Below, one piece after another: positions 11,476 to 24,000 of a stretch of 64,000 nucleotides of DNA. The stretch covers positions 78,393,648 to 78,457,647 of the forward strand of contig NC_077241.1 in NCBI RefSeq assembly GCF_947179165.1. Direction: 5' to 3'. The notes under the pieces were generated by a model that saw nothing but the letters and a program-made list of their open reading frames with translations, was not told the DNA's origin and did not search any database. Source of the DNA: Solanum dulcamara (lineage: Eukaryota > Streptophyta > Magnoliopsida > Solanales > Solanaceae). Both the position numbers and the translations under genes were made by a program. The stretch's first letter is position 1. Every line of letters starts with the position of its first letter.

Positions 11476-12726
11476 TTAATTGAATTTACCTCTAGATGAA
11501 TTGAAAGACCTCTTGCAGTGTAAAATGGCGCCTTGAATTGCGTCTTGTTGCTGCAATAGCGAGTCGTCTCGACGGTTAGATGCTACCGGCGACGCGGCGA
11601 CAACCGCCGACGACGCCGATCTGCTTTTCCCCAAATGCTTACGAACTATTCGCAGCCCTGTCGGGATATTCCCTTGCTTCTGATTCTTCTCAGCCTCCGG
11701 TGGTGCGTCTGTCGCCGGTTCTGCCTTCGCGGCCGCGGACGGAGGTGGTGAAGAACCGGCCTTATTTGCAGCATTACCTGTTAAACTTAACTGTCCGGAG
11801 AACCTGAGCTTTTCGCCGTAACGTTTAGAGACGCGAATGTACAGAGGTTTCACTTTTTTCAAGTATTTCTGCATCACATCTTTAGAAAATTTCTTCTCAT
11901 CGGAAGCTGAATTTGCTGCATTTGTTGAACATGCTTCCTCCGGATTCCGCTTCTGTATTTTGCTGTGGTTGTTGCTTTCTGAGCTGCTATCTCTGGTAAA
12001 CAACGACTTAATAGGAACTTCTTCAACCTTAAACTTTACCGTTAAGAACTTCCTCTGCGTTCGATTTTGAGGCTCCTCTTTTTCCTCATCTAATACTTTA
12101 ATCCTTTGTGGTTTCGGAGTAGCTGAAACAGAGCCACTGCCATCGCCATCACCATCACCTTCAGATTTTCCATTTTTTGTTGTTGCATTTGATTTTGGCT
12201 TCTTTAGTTTCAGCATTAACACTCTAAACTTAGTTGCGGACTTTAATAGTGACGAAGAAAATTTAGAGTTCGCCTCCGAGGCGGATATCAACAGCGATGA
12301 AGGCTCGATTGGAACCAAACTACCTTTGAAGAAAAGATCATCAGACGGCGAAAGTGATACATTGGGATCCGTACCATCAACACTCGAACTAGACCGGGAA
12401 AGCGTGAATTTCAGTTCTCCTTCATTCTCCGACTCACTTCCATCTCCTTCCTCAGCCTCCTCCTCCTTATTTGAACTAATTTTACACCTTTCGTTTTCTT
12501 CTACTTTCACCTCTTCTTCTTCTTCAACTTCAGGAAGAGCGGTGAACTCCAAGTCAAAAAACGGTCCATCATCTCCGTCTCCATCTCCGTCGGAATCAGA
12601 TTCCGATGAGTTAGAACCAACTGCAGTAAGTACGGTCGAACGAGTTTTAGCACCGGCGGCATCGGTTGAGAAAACTCCGGTGGCGCCACCACCACGCCAG
12701 TACTTGAGTAAACTGAAAGCTTCCAT
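11476..12726 (-). CDS. MAKR2: Membrane-associated kinase regulator, MAKR2-like
   Basis: Intact single-exon gene of 416 aa in the BKI1/MAKR family of plasma-membrane-associated regulators of receptor-like kinases (brassinosteroid and auxin/gravitropism signalling in Arabidopsis). The N-terminus MEAFSLLKYWRGGG is the family signature. It is followed by an acidic D/E/S-rich stretch and FFDLEF (56-61). A second conserved block, DPNVSLSPSDDLFFKG, is near 120-135. A basic helix KYLKKVKPLYIRVSKRY (287-303) fits the 'membrane hook' role. At the C-terminus, QQQDAIQGAILHCKRSFN (392-409) corresponds to the BRI1-interacting motif of BKI1. Intervening regions are low complexity and likely disordered. GC content is clearly above that of the flanks. 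The assignment to MAKR2 rather than another MAKR rests on the N-terminus and on the position matching At1g64080. Confidence 0.85.
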   Translation of the reverse strand: MEAFSLLKYWRGGGATGVFSTDAAGAKTRSTVLTAVGSNSSESDSDGDGDGDDGPFFDLEFTALPEVEEEEEVKVEENERCKISSNKEEEAEEGDGSESENEGELKFTLSRSSSSVDGTDPNVSLSPSDDLFFKGSLVPIEPSSLLISASEANSKFSSSLLKSATKFRVLMLKLKKPKSNATTKNGKSEGDGDGDGSGSVSATPKPQRIKVLDEEKEEPQNRTQRKFLTVKFKVEEVPIKSLFTRDSSSESNNHSKIQKRNPEEACSTNAANSASDEKKFSKDVMQKYLKKVKPLYIRVSKRYGEKLRFSGQLSLTGNAANKAGSSPPPSAAAKAEPATDAPPEAEKNQKQGNIPTGLRIVRKHLGKSRSASSAVVAASPVASNRRDDSLLQQQDAIQGAILHCKRSFNSSRGKFN

Positions 12727-14454
12727 AGTTGGTAGAGCCAGTATAGTATAATATACAATAATTATTATAATAATAATAGTAGTATTAGAAAAAGGAGGTA
12801 AATAAAGTGAAGATAGATAGAGAAAAGTGAGAGAGAAGAAGATTGATGATGGAGAAGCTTAGCTAATACTGTAGCACCAGTACCCTGAAAGGTGGCAGAG
12901 GAAGAACAGTAACATAAGTAGGTAAAAGTTATATTTTCTATTTCTTTTTACCTCTTTATTTATATTACTCCTAGTAGTAGTATTTATTTTTTTAGTTATT
13001 GTTATATTTAAATAAAAATATCTCCTAGTTAAATAGAAACTTTCAAATATTTTTTGAATGAACTTCGATATAGTATTCTTTGAGAATCATTTGTCAAAAC
13101 TTATAACATTATTATCTATTTATCTTATGCAAGTGTTTCACCGTTATAGATCGAAGATAAATAAATATATCGACGTTTGATTTAAATTTTAAGCCATAAT
13201 ATTATGAATCTTCACTTGTAAAATTTAAAAATTTAATTTTTTTAATTATGTTATAATTTTACTTACTTCTTAAAGTCAAACTTCAATATCATGTGGAAGA
13301 GTAATTTCATATTTTTGTACGTCCTCCTTAGTAATTAATTATCAATGACATTTCAAAAAATACGTGAATATTAATAAGCAATCAAAATTAAATATTAATT
13401 TTGGTCTATTCTTATTTTTCTCAATTAGAAATAGTTTTGAATAATTAAATATAACATCTACGTCATTGTGCATCAATTGACTTGCGTGTCATTCTCACAG
13501 TGCATCAATTGACTTGCCGTTTACTATATGTATAAAACCAATTTAGTAACAATGAAGCGATTTTGAGCTAATGACTTATTATTTAATTTATTTTGATCTG
13601 ATTCATTTTAGTAATAATTTATTTATTAATTTATTTTATTTTAATCTACTCAAATACTTTTGTAGTCTATAGTTGAGCCCCTAGTGTTAGAGCTTATAAT
13701 ACAGTAGTATATATTCGTGGTTGCAGAATAGTCATGTAAAGAAGTTCAGTGTTTGTGTCTGCCTCATTGCATTATACAAACATCCTTTTCTAAAAAACCT
13801 TTTTTGGAACATTTCTAAAAAAAAATTACACACGTACAAATTCTTATCCTAAAAAAAATATCCGTATGTGACTGAAGATGTACATTAACAGATATAACTT
13901 AATTAGTTACTCGAATTCATAAAACTTATAAAGGGATGCATATTATTTCGATAAAAAATTATTTGCATCGTTATTTATATTGATCAAAATTTCACATAAT
14001 TCATTACTATTAATATATTTCTACATTTTAAAATAAAGTTCGACATTACTCATCACCACCTTATGGACATTTATCTGAATATTAATTGTAATATTCCACC
14101 TGCATCTTACGAGATAGTGTAGGTATGCAAAGGGGTATGTACCAAACAGAAAAATTGTGGTGATATTTTAAATTGTATTGATGATGAACTTTTAATTCAC
14201 CTATATATGCATATGTGTAGGTATGGATTGGAAAAATTGATAAGTACTTCTGCATCGTTTATCAGAGATTTTGGAAATGAATTTCTTTGAATACGAAATT
14301 GCTTTTGTTACAGGACATTTTATTTTAGTATGAAATTTTTCAACATAAATTTCAATTTAATTGAAACTCAATATAAATTTCGGAACACATCCGCTACAGT
14401 GAATAATAGTGGTTACTTAACTGCAACATCCGTAGACTGCTTATTTATTTGACA
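12727..14454. other. MAKR2-like 5' flank and intergenic DNA
   Basis: The first ~150 bases upstream of the start (12727-12880) are a purine-rich stretch (CT-rich on the gene strand), as is common in plant 5' UTRs. Beyond that I see AT-rich intergenic sequence with no gene or recognisable element. Confidence 0.4.
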
Positions 14455-14472
14455 TAATTTTGGGTAAGAAAA

Positions 14473-14672
14473 ATTCAATTTTGTGTTATTCGTTATTTGT
14501 TTTTTCATATTGCTTTGAATTTCTTAACCTTATCTGACCTCTTTTTATGTTTCTTTTGAGCCGAGGGTCTCTTAGAAACAGCCGTTCTACCTTGGTAGGA
14601 GTAAGGTCTGCGTACATTTTACCCTCTCCAGACCCCAAGTTGTGAGATTTCACTGAATTGTTGTTGTTGTTG
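14473..14672 (+). mobile_element. RTE-LINE 3' end / TS-type SINE tail, with 18-bp TSD
   Basis: A 200-bp insertion ending in (TTG)n. The body has the Solanaceae motifs CTTATCTGACCTC, TGAGCCGAGGGTCT, AAGGTCTGCGTACA and CCAGACCCCAAGTTGTGAG, known from the shared 3' tails of RTE-clade LINEs and TS SINEs. It is flanked by exact 18-bp direct repeats (TAATTTTGGGTAAGAAAA) at 14455-14472 and 14673-14690, a target-primed reverse transcription signature. No tRNA-like A/B boxes are seen, so a 5'-truncated LINE is the better reading. Confidence 0.88.
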
Positions 14673-14690
14673 TAATTTTGGGTAAGAAAA

Positions 14691-17600
14691 GTCACGTGGC
14701 AAACATGCACGGAATGTACCACAATGGGGACCTTTTGCTAGGAATAACTCACGTATGAATGTATCATGAAAAAGAATGTGGTGGAGCGGATGAAACTGTT
14801 CATTTTTTAATTAAAAGTGTTGAAATCGTGTTTTAGGTATAAAAAAATTCTTAATAAGGAGAGTTTTCCTAGAATAGGGCTCTTCGTGGTGTGAATTCAA
14901 AATAGTCAGATTTCAATAAGAATACTGAATATTGGGTGAAAATCAAAAAATAAAATTGACATATAAATTAATTGTGATAAAAAAAAATTATTTGACTTTT
15001 AAAATTTGAACTATATCATATAAATTGATACGACGAAATACAAGCTACTCCTAGTATATTTATTTTTACCCACTTGCATTCCCAACTAAAGATAAAGTTA
15101 TTGACCTTGAGTTACAAATATATTGTTGATATTTAGCTTTCAAGTTTGAGCCATATGGAGTTGAACTGACGAACTTTTGTCTCGTTATTGCAGAAAATGT
15201 ACGTAGGGTCTCCTCGTCAAAATGAAGCCCACATTCATTATTTCCAAAGTACTATATATCTATACCATAGTAAGGTGCTTTTTTTCATCCATTTATCTTT
15301 ATCTACCTTATCGTAGACATTTAGATATACATGAATACGTGAACGATTTAAAAGATGATACGTTCGTAAGACAAATGTGTCTAATTAGATTCAGCTCAAC
15401 AAGAATAACTTAAACCTAACATTATAATTATTTTACTTGAAATGTACAAAACCGAAAAAATGGGGTCTTTAATCCGTTACATTTTAACAAAAACAAATTA
15501 AATAAGGTGTCGCCTTTGATTTGACTTACCTTATACCTGACACGTATTAAAAATAAGATTTTACAATTTGAAATTAGAATTGATTGAAAGGTCATTGCCA
15601 AAATGATCACGTCGTTCAGATGATTTTATTTATTTCATACTATAATTTTTGGCACAACTTTCAAAAGGACCTACCATAGAGCCTCTTAAGTAATTGAGCT
15701 ATATATTGACCAAAACTCCAACTAACTTTCCTATTTTAACAAAGGGTTCTTTTGTGTCATCATTCATGAACACCAAATGTTCTTTGAGTAATAATACTAA
15801 CAATCACTCTTTAGACAAGAAGGGGGGCTGATAATCAGTATGGAATATCCGTCTTTCTACTAAACATAATAGATTAAATTCATTATTTATTAGATATTTT
15901 CTTATGAATGTTAACTAAGTATCATGGGAGATTGAATTTTTCTGTACTTGTAGCAAATTAATTTGAAGTGCAAATTAAAGAGCATTTTTTTTTTGGGAAA
16001 GAAGAACATATTTGGGCAGGAATAGTTAAGTCAGACTTTGCAACTCAAGAGAAAGCAGAGCTTTAGGACAAATTGTGCAAAAAGCATAGTCAAAAAGGTC
16101 TTACATCACATCCATTTCCTAAAGTGAGCCTAATTACCAAACTCCAATTTCATTCTGAATTATCTTTATATATACATTGACACTTATTTTATTTTTACAA
16201 TTTTAAGTTGGTAAAAATTTCACGGGCATCCAATTTGGACATATCGATCACTAGTTATAAATTAGGCTTGTTCCTATCATATGTCTAAAATTCAGATACT
16301 TCTATCTCAAGTTCAAAGAAAAACAATAAATGATCTTTAATAATATGTATCTGAAATTCAAACAAAATGATTGCATTAAGTCACATGTCGTTAGAACATG
16401 CAAACATAACTAAAATTTTATCATTTATTTCTGAACTTCAAGCCTATATAACTTCAAACACCACATGTCTAAAAAATTATTCTAAAATAAATAAAAATTT
16501 TATGTATTAATGTTGAAATTGAGTATTTATGCACTTTAACGACCCTTATAATGACATCTATAACATGAACAATTAGTTCATAAGGATCATCGTCATTGTG
16601 TATGAGAGTCTTAGTTTTTAGCTTGGGAAATTAATAAAACATACTAACCTAATATCTCAAGTGGAGTATAATGTTTCTTCCAAGTTAGACATAATATATG
16701 GTTTATTCCGCTTCTAATTATTATAATGGTTGATTCCTCGTGACTATGGATAAAACACCATTTTGGTATTAAAGTAGCTTTAATTATTGTCTCATGCCGC
16801 AAAGCCCCATGATGGGTCCTATGTCTTTTCTATAATTTTAAAATAATCTGAATTTCATATTAGTATAATCTTACTTTAACTAGAATATAATTGATACAAA
16901 GCTTAGTTTAAATGTAGTTCTATAAACCACAAAATTTACTGATGATTAAAGAGGACTTGTCCCTGAAAACAAGGGGAGGACTTCTTCGACTCATCTAACA
17001 TCCATTTAAGTATGATACTTCTAGTTGCCTAAGTTTTTGATCAATTTAATTAATTTTTAAAGTTAAATTAATTTAATATTTTAAGATTAAAATTTAATTA
17101 GACATTAAAAAGTGGACAGTACTCAAAATATAAATTTTCTCATATTAATATAATAAAAATATATATCTTAAATTATTGATCAAAATTCATATCGTTTGAC
17201 GTTCAAAAAAAATTATAACAAATATTTGAAAAGAAGAAAATATATATCAGAGACAAATTTAAAATTTAAAACTTATATTACATCGTCTCAACTAATATAC
17301 ATAATAATAATAATAATTAAATTTACAATTAAATATTTATAATCCACTAATCATATGCACTAGGAATATACATCAAGAGTTCAATTTTCTACCTAATTTT
17401 TCTATCGTCAAACATGAAAAAGAGTTTCATAGATTACTATTAAGGGCTCCTCATGAAGAAAATGACGATGCAAATCTCAACTTTGTTGCTTTTTACCAAC
17501 TTATTCTCTCATTATTTGGCTTCTTTATTTTCTCCTTTATTAATCTTGAGATCTACTACCATATTCACATAATCACTTCATTTCAATTTGTTTAATTTGT

Positions 17601-18254
17601 CATATTTTTTTTAGTCTGTTTTAATGAATAACTCTTTTATTTTTAGTAATTCTTTAGTTTGTATTTTCTATCTAACATGTTTAAGACCAAAAAAAGAATA
17701 TTTTGATATATTTAACATATGTTTAATTATTAAGATCATAAAATTTAAAATAAATCAAATAAATTAAAACGCAGGAGGTAATTCTTTTCTTGCTTTGCAA
17801 GTCTTGTACATAAAAAGAAAAAAAACTGCGGCTAGCAGGCCATGTTAAAAAGACATAAGATCATATAAAATATCAACCAAAAAAACATAAAAATTATAAA
17901 GTTTACCCAAAGGATCAAAAGCTCCTAACACAGTCGCCTTTGGTACAGGAGCACTTATCTTAAACATTCCAACGTAAATTCTCAATTTAATCGAATTTCA
18001 TTATTTTGAACATCAGATATCAAAATGAAAAATAAAAAATATATATTCTCAAATAAAGATTCAAAAATGTAAAATATCGCAGTGTGATAAAACAATAAGG
18101 GAATAAATTAAAGAAGATTCCCCAATTAGGAAAACTGGCGCAAAGAGTGTCACTAATTATTCCAATATTATCTCAACAAGATCGAAATAGAGAGTCAATT
18201 AAACAAAGACATAAACTAATTAATTGTATCTTAAAAGATTCATTAAGACACTAA
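14691..18254. other. Gene-free AT-rich region
   Basis: No coding region is supported over 3.5 kb. The only recognisable item is the Stowaway-like remnant at 17576-17787. Short ORFs have no domain features. The bases just below 18254 would be the 3' flank of the GH5 pseudogene. Confidence 0.5.
17576..17787. mobile_element. Stowaway-like MITE remnant
   Basis: It begins with TTCAATTTGTTTAATTTGTCAT and continues with TTTAGTCTGTTTTAATGAATAACTC and ACATGTTTAAGACCA. These words are typical of a widespread Solanaceae/plant Stowaway family. It ends in an inverted AAACGCAGGAGGTAA, a decayed CTCCCTCCGTTT end. It does not code for protein. Confidence 0.6.
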
Positions 18255-18820
18255 TTAAACATTGGCTGAGACAAACTTAAACCATTGAGTCTGAGGATTA
18301 TCAATACTTTTTCCATCTAAGCCAACACATTTCCTAACCAAAACTTTATTAGAAGAGTAATAAGTGTCAAAATCAAAACACAACTCTTTCCCATTCTCAT
18401 TATCAAGATTTGAAAGTTGATAATTTGAAGCAAGTTTCCATGTACTTTGTTCATTATTATTGCAATCTGTTGAAAGTGTTACAGGCAGCCCCTCCTCTCT
18501 TGATGTTGTTAGACATAAAGAAGTTCCCGTTAATCGGATCGGCGTGCCGTTTCCGTGGTGGCTCCACCGGCTAGCTCCGATGCAATTACTTGCATATACA
18601 ATGTTGTTGGATGCAACATTCAAGCACTTGCCACTTTGTGGATGGAATAATAAGTGGTATGTTGATTGCTTTGATTTTGGATCTAAAGCATTCAAAAAAC
18701 AAAGGTGTTAATTGATTAACATAATGAAAGGACTTTAGTTGCATGCATGCCCTAACAATGTAAAGAATAATTTATGTACTATCAGTGTTATCTCAAAATT
18801 AATTATTTCATAATTAGTTA

Positions 18821-19056
18821 TAGCTAGTAAGCTAATTACATACAAATTATTACTTATCGTAAAGATATAATGATAATTATATTACAACTAACCTGATTGA
18901 ATAAGCATTTTCTACACCGTCAATGTGATTATTTGTGATAGCTAGTAAGCTAATTACATACAAATTATTACTTATCGTAAAGATTTACTGATAATTATAT
19001 TACAACTAACTTGATTGAATAAACATTTTCTACACCGTCAATGTGATTATTTATTT
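18821..19056. repeat. 118-bp tandem duplication
   Basis: Two adjacent copies start at 18821 and 18939, 118 bp apart. They are almost identical, with only a few substitutions such as GATATAATG versus GATTTACTG. They lie in the last intron of the GH5 pseudogene and look recent. Confidence 0.9.
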
Positions 19057-20310
19057 AGTATAAACTTTCAAAATCTACTTATTTAAAAAAAGTATTTTTG
19101 TCAGAAATGTTTTTTAAAGATATGATTTTAGTAGAGAGTAGCAATTTGCATTTGATTATTCAATTTAAAAAATACTTTTGCCGATTTAGAGCATCAATTT
19201 CTTTTTTGAAAATACACTTCTAGCTTCTCCGAAACTTTACTAAATGGGTTATAATTATGTAGATAACATACAACATAAAAAATTATTTTACACGAACAAA
19301 TCACTTAAAAAATATTAGCATATTAAATTAAAATACAGTATCAAATTAGTAAGAGAACTTTTACCTTGGAGTTTATGTTGAATAAGTTGCAATTTTGCAT
19401 GATATTCAGGACTTCTAAGAGAATTCCACGTGTAATTAAACATCCATCCCAAACGGTTCGTCCATACCCGGTACACTATTTCGGGTATAATAGTTACCTT
19501 GCAAGGCCCAAACGGCCCAATCCAAATCCAAATCCGCTAAAAATGAGATAAAGCAACCCATGAACATATTGCCAGAAGGTTTAGTCCCCTTTTGGTCACT
19601 TCCAAATTCACTATCCCGTAAGCAAAAATCCTGATTTGTTCATAATCTCTTCCTTAATTGTATCACAAACCTTATTTAGTGTCTGAGTTAAGAACCAATT
19701 AGCTTGTACCTGGGTAAACGCGTAACGATGAATTTCGTATACAATTTTATTTCTCATGTTTAATAACTTCAAGGGCTTTTGTTTTAGGAAGGTAAACTCA
19801 AGATCATAATCTAATCCTGATATGATTATTAGAATATTAGGGTTTGCCCTATGAATTGTTTTTGCACTTTTCTCAACAGTTTCGTACCATACACTTTGGT
19901 TTTGAAGAGGACCACGTAGCTCGTTGCGTAGACTTATGCCAATAACCTAGATAAAAATAGTAAATGACAATCAATAACAACTTTATGGAATAATTCAAGA
20001 AAATAATGAAAGGCTAACTAATTGATCGTTTGAACCTTGACGTTGAGCTATGAAGTAGACTAGTTATCTACGTATGATTACAACATTGATATATCAAAGG
20101 ATGCTCCAATATTGTGTAAAAACAAAGAGAAAACCACACCTTAACTATCGATACTTCTATTACTACGAAGCCCCTTTTTTTGCGAGTTAAAAATCTCCTA
20201 CTTTTCAAATCACTTATGTTCAAAATGTAAAACAAATTGAGGTGAATTCCTTTCTCAACTTTGATCTATTGAGCTACTCTCTCTTACTACATTTGTATTT
20301 TTTATTTGTT

Positions 20311-20386
20311 AGGTAAAGGTCGGGTCTGCATACACTCTACTATCCTAAATTCCACTTTGTGAGACTACACTGAATCTATTGTTGTA
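20311..20386 (+). mobile_element. RTE/TS-SINE 3'-tail fragment
   Basis: A short diverged stretch with GGTAAAGGTCGGGTCTGCATACA, TCCACTTTGTGAGACTACACTGAAT and a short TTGTTG end. It is the same tail as the element at 14473. It sits in the first intron of the GH5 pseudogene. Confidence 0.65.
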
Positions 20387-21015
20387 ATATAATTTAAATT
20401 AAGAAAGTTTTAATATATAAACAAAATAAGTAAGAGTAAAACATACCATTGGTAAATCCTTGTATTTTTTTAGCAACAATATCCAAACCTTTTAGCCATT
20501 CTTTAGGTTGAAAATACTTATCTCCCCAAAATCCAATGCCATCATCATTTCCACAACATCACATAGGCTTACTAACTTGATTATCAAGAACAGACATAAC
20601 ACCATGACGGCCCAGTTCTTCAATCACGGCTCGTTGGGCCTCAACAACAGGAAGGCCCAAAAGTTGTGGATTCTTCTGGGCTATTCTTGATACAGCATCA
20701 TGAAGCCCATTTTTAATAAAATATTGGGCCACAGTGAGATTTGAATAGCGAGTAAATCTATAAGTAGCCCATGTAAGATGAACATAATTGAAGCCCATTA
20801 AAGATATGTTCCTAACAATATGGTTTAATGGGCTGTTGATCTAGGCCTTCTGGTAATATGGTTTGTAAATGGGCCGCCAAATTTACACAAACTAATTTCA
20901 CTCTTTCACTAGTTTCATCATCTATTATCCATCTAGAACTTGTTGACAGAGGTAAGCAATGAGAAAAAGTTGCAAAAGTGCAAAGAAATACAAAAATTGT
21001 GGCTAATTTTGCCAT

Positions 21016-24000
21016 TTTTTTTGGTTAGTAGTTCAAAGAGAATTAAGAGAACTAAGAAGAATTGATTGAGCTCATACATTTATAGGAGTAATTAGTGTTG
21101 ATTTGATGGGATAAAACAAAATGTGTTTCAAAGAAGACCTCCTTGTTTGATATCTACTGAGAATTATGTTCAAATTATAAATAGTAATAGTGTAAAAGAA
21201 TGTGTCACCAAAAAGATTAATTTAGGTAAGTCATAGGTAGTGTATTGGAGGAAATCACCATGCACGTGTCTGTACATGACGAAATGACATCTGACATAAA
21301 TTGGAGCATGATTAAACATAAAGGCATTGACAAAAACATCTATCGAGAATTTATCGTTTAAACATCTAAATTATTATTTATCAAGTAATTACTTGCTCTT
21401 ATCTCGATACTCGTGGTAATAGCAAAGTGTATAGACTTTACACTTAATAGAGTCGCAAGGAATTGTAATACTAATGAATGCATGATGAACTATTCCAAAA
21501 CCGAAGGATAATGCCACAAACACTACCAACTATTGTAACTTTTTGTATCTTTTAAAAAAATAAGATATTTCCTCGGTATATTTTTATTTGTTTAGTTTTA
21601 AAAAATTAAAAGATAATTATACTTAGTTCTTAGTTTACCGTTATTATTAACTAGTTATATGTAGAATTCATTAAAAAAATATGTTAAGTCAATACTAAAC
21701 AAGTAAAAAAGTAACAGATGAAATAATATAGTTTATTTAAAGAAGTCATGACATAACTCATAGCTAGAGGCAGAGCAAGAATTTTCATTAAGGGGATCAA
21801 AATTTAAAGAGTAGACATATAAATTAGTCGAAGAGGGTTCAACATCTACTATATATATAATAATAATAACTTTCAATCAAAAGAAATTCGGCTAAACTCC
21901 TGAACTCAAGATGGCTTCGTCAGTGCTCATAGCCAATGGGATTCTATGGTGGAAATATGAGGTTCTAATTAATTTCCAAAATATAAGCGGTGGGACCAAA
22001 GAATTAATTTAAGAAATCTTCCTCAATTTCTTAATAGCGAAGCTGATGCTGCGACTTTCATCTTCATACAGTCGGTTTGGACTGAGAGATTTGATGGCAT
22101 TTATTTTTACGATAACAATAATACATTTTGTATATTTCATAAGTAAAGTTGAATATAGGATGAAAATAGATTTCAATAGAAAAATTATTTTCGATAAATT
22201 CTTAAAAAAAATAATAATTTATTTTTACTATTGGTTTCCAATTGATATTCATATATATATTAGAGTTTAACTATTCTAAATTATCATCGAAAATATATTT
22301 ATAAAAAAGTTTCTATAAAAAGCAATTCAAAGAGGAAAAGAAATTAAATATGAAAAGCTCGAAAGAGAAATGTGGGTGGGAAATTGTCCATAGAAAAATA
22401 ATATGTATATCCCTGAATTTTATTTTAAAAATTAATTTTTTTGCTAATTTAGAATAATTGACTTCACCCTTTATTTTAATTTTTTTTTAAAAAGATTTCT
22501 ATTTTATTCTTGGTAATCAAATAGTATAATATTTTCAAATTATGTTTAATAAGAAATGAATTACGATTCATAATAATTATGTATAGACAAGCTTTATTTC
22601 GACACTTATTGATTCAACTGTCTTTTTTATATTTACTTTTTCTACTTTCTGACAAATCGATATAATAAAAATATATATGTTAAATTACATAATTCAAATC
22701 AACTTGTCTTATTATTATTTTTTTTTAAAAAAAATACCACGTGTGATCATTTCTTTTGAGGATTTAAGATTTTGAAGTATATAAACTTGAAACCTTCTAC
22801 TTTAATTAAAATCGGTTGTCCAAGTGTCTTATTTAATATTCTAATGGAATTTCATATTAATTATTCTATAGTGCCTTAGTTGATCTGCACGTGAATTGCT
22901 TATAATATAACAAATTTCATCGCAGACGTTTGTCAATATGTCAAGTTATCCAGCAATCAACAAAATACAAGTGAAATTTAAATTTCTATTCTTTTTTCTT
23001 TTTTTGTGTGTGTGTGAGAAAAAACGTAGTAGAAATCGATCGACATATTTGTTTATTTTTTCATTCGATATTTAAGATCTATTTTATGATTCGACTAATT
23101 TAACTTTACATCGAGAAGTTCCACTTTTGAGAGGTTAGTTACTTCCTATCAAAGATGATTCTATATCAAGATTCAAACTTAAAATTTCTAGTTAAAGCTA
23201 AAAATAAATAAATTATCACTTATTATAATTATTAATGGTAATTCACATCTAGTAAATTAAATAAAAGGAAGTAATTGAAGCATTTCTAAGTATCTTGAGA
23301 GATAAAAAAAATGGAATAACCCATCAAATGGTTATGGTACGAAGGTAGAGATCCAATTTTCCTTGCTTAGAGCCTACCTTCGAGCAGGATATTTAGAATT
23401 CATATCTGAAAAAATAAATAATACTTTAAAAATGATGACTAGCTTGCTCGATATTTTTATTTTATGATATTTTTTATATTTATATATTTTCAGTTTAATT
23501 AAATATACTGATCTTTCAGATTGTTAAGACACAATTATCAATTTTTAAAGATCAAAATATTATATAGTAGAAAAAAATAAAATAAAAATAAATGGGAGAA
23601 TGTGAAGTGAATAAGAACATACATTTATTGTTGAAGAAACTCACGATTCTACGTATTAAATTAGACATGACAATACACTTAAAATTTAGAACATAATTCC
23701 TTCACGTGATATTTCACTCATTTATAGCGAAGTATCTGTTTTAGTCTGTAGTTTTAGGGAGGTTCCTTTGGGTATTGTACCCAAAAAGTGTCAATTTAGA
23801 GATCTAACTCATTATAATTTAAAACTTGTTAATAAATTTTATTTAGACACTCAAATTATAATTTGTTTCAATCGAATACTTGAACACTTAATAAAGTATT
23901 TTCAATAGATTTTTTAAATTTAAATTTTAGAACAAAATTTATATATATTTTCAAATATTCATTGGTAGATATATAAACAATTTTTTTTAGTTACACATAT

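Larger units (their letters stand above)
18255..21015 (-). pseudogene. GH5 glycosidase with C-terminal ricin-B-type lectin domain, decayed
   Basis: Related to plant secreted 'cellulase (GH5) family' proteins. Three exons can be traced: 20447-21015, 19365-19946 and 18255-18682. Exon 1 encodes a signal peptide (MAKLATIFVFLCTFATFSHC), then LSTSSRWIIDDET. It then frameshifts near 20805 and resumes as MGFNYVHLTWATYRF..VSKPM, where the expected Trp codon is TGA (stop). The exon 1/2 junction is also one base out of frame. Exon 2 keeps SLRNELRG with the acid/base Glu. It then frameshifts again near GFLLT with loss of a few residues, and keeps the SEFG nucleophile region and LDLDWAVWALQG. Exon 3 is an open ricin-B beta-trefoil segment (LLFHPQSGKCLNV..), joined in frame to exon 2 by a good CCAAG|GTAA donor. 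At least three independent lesions make a full enzyme impossible. No toxin catalytic chain is present; the lectin fold is a carbohydrate-binding module. Confidence 0.87.
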
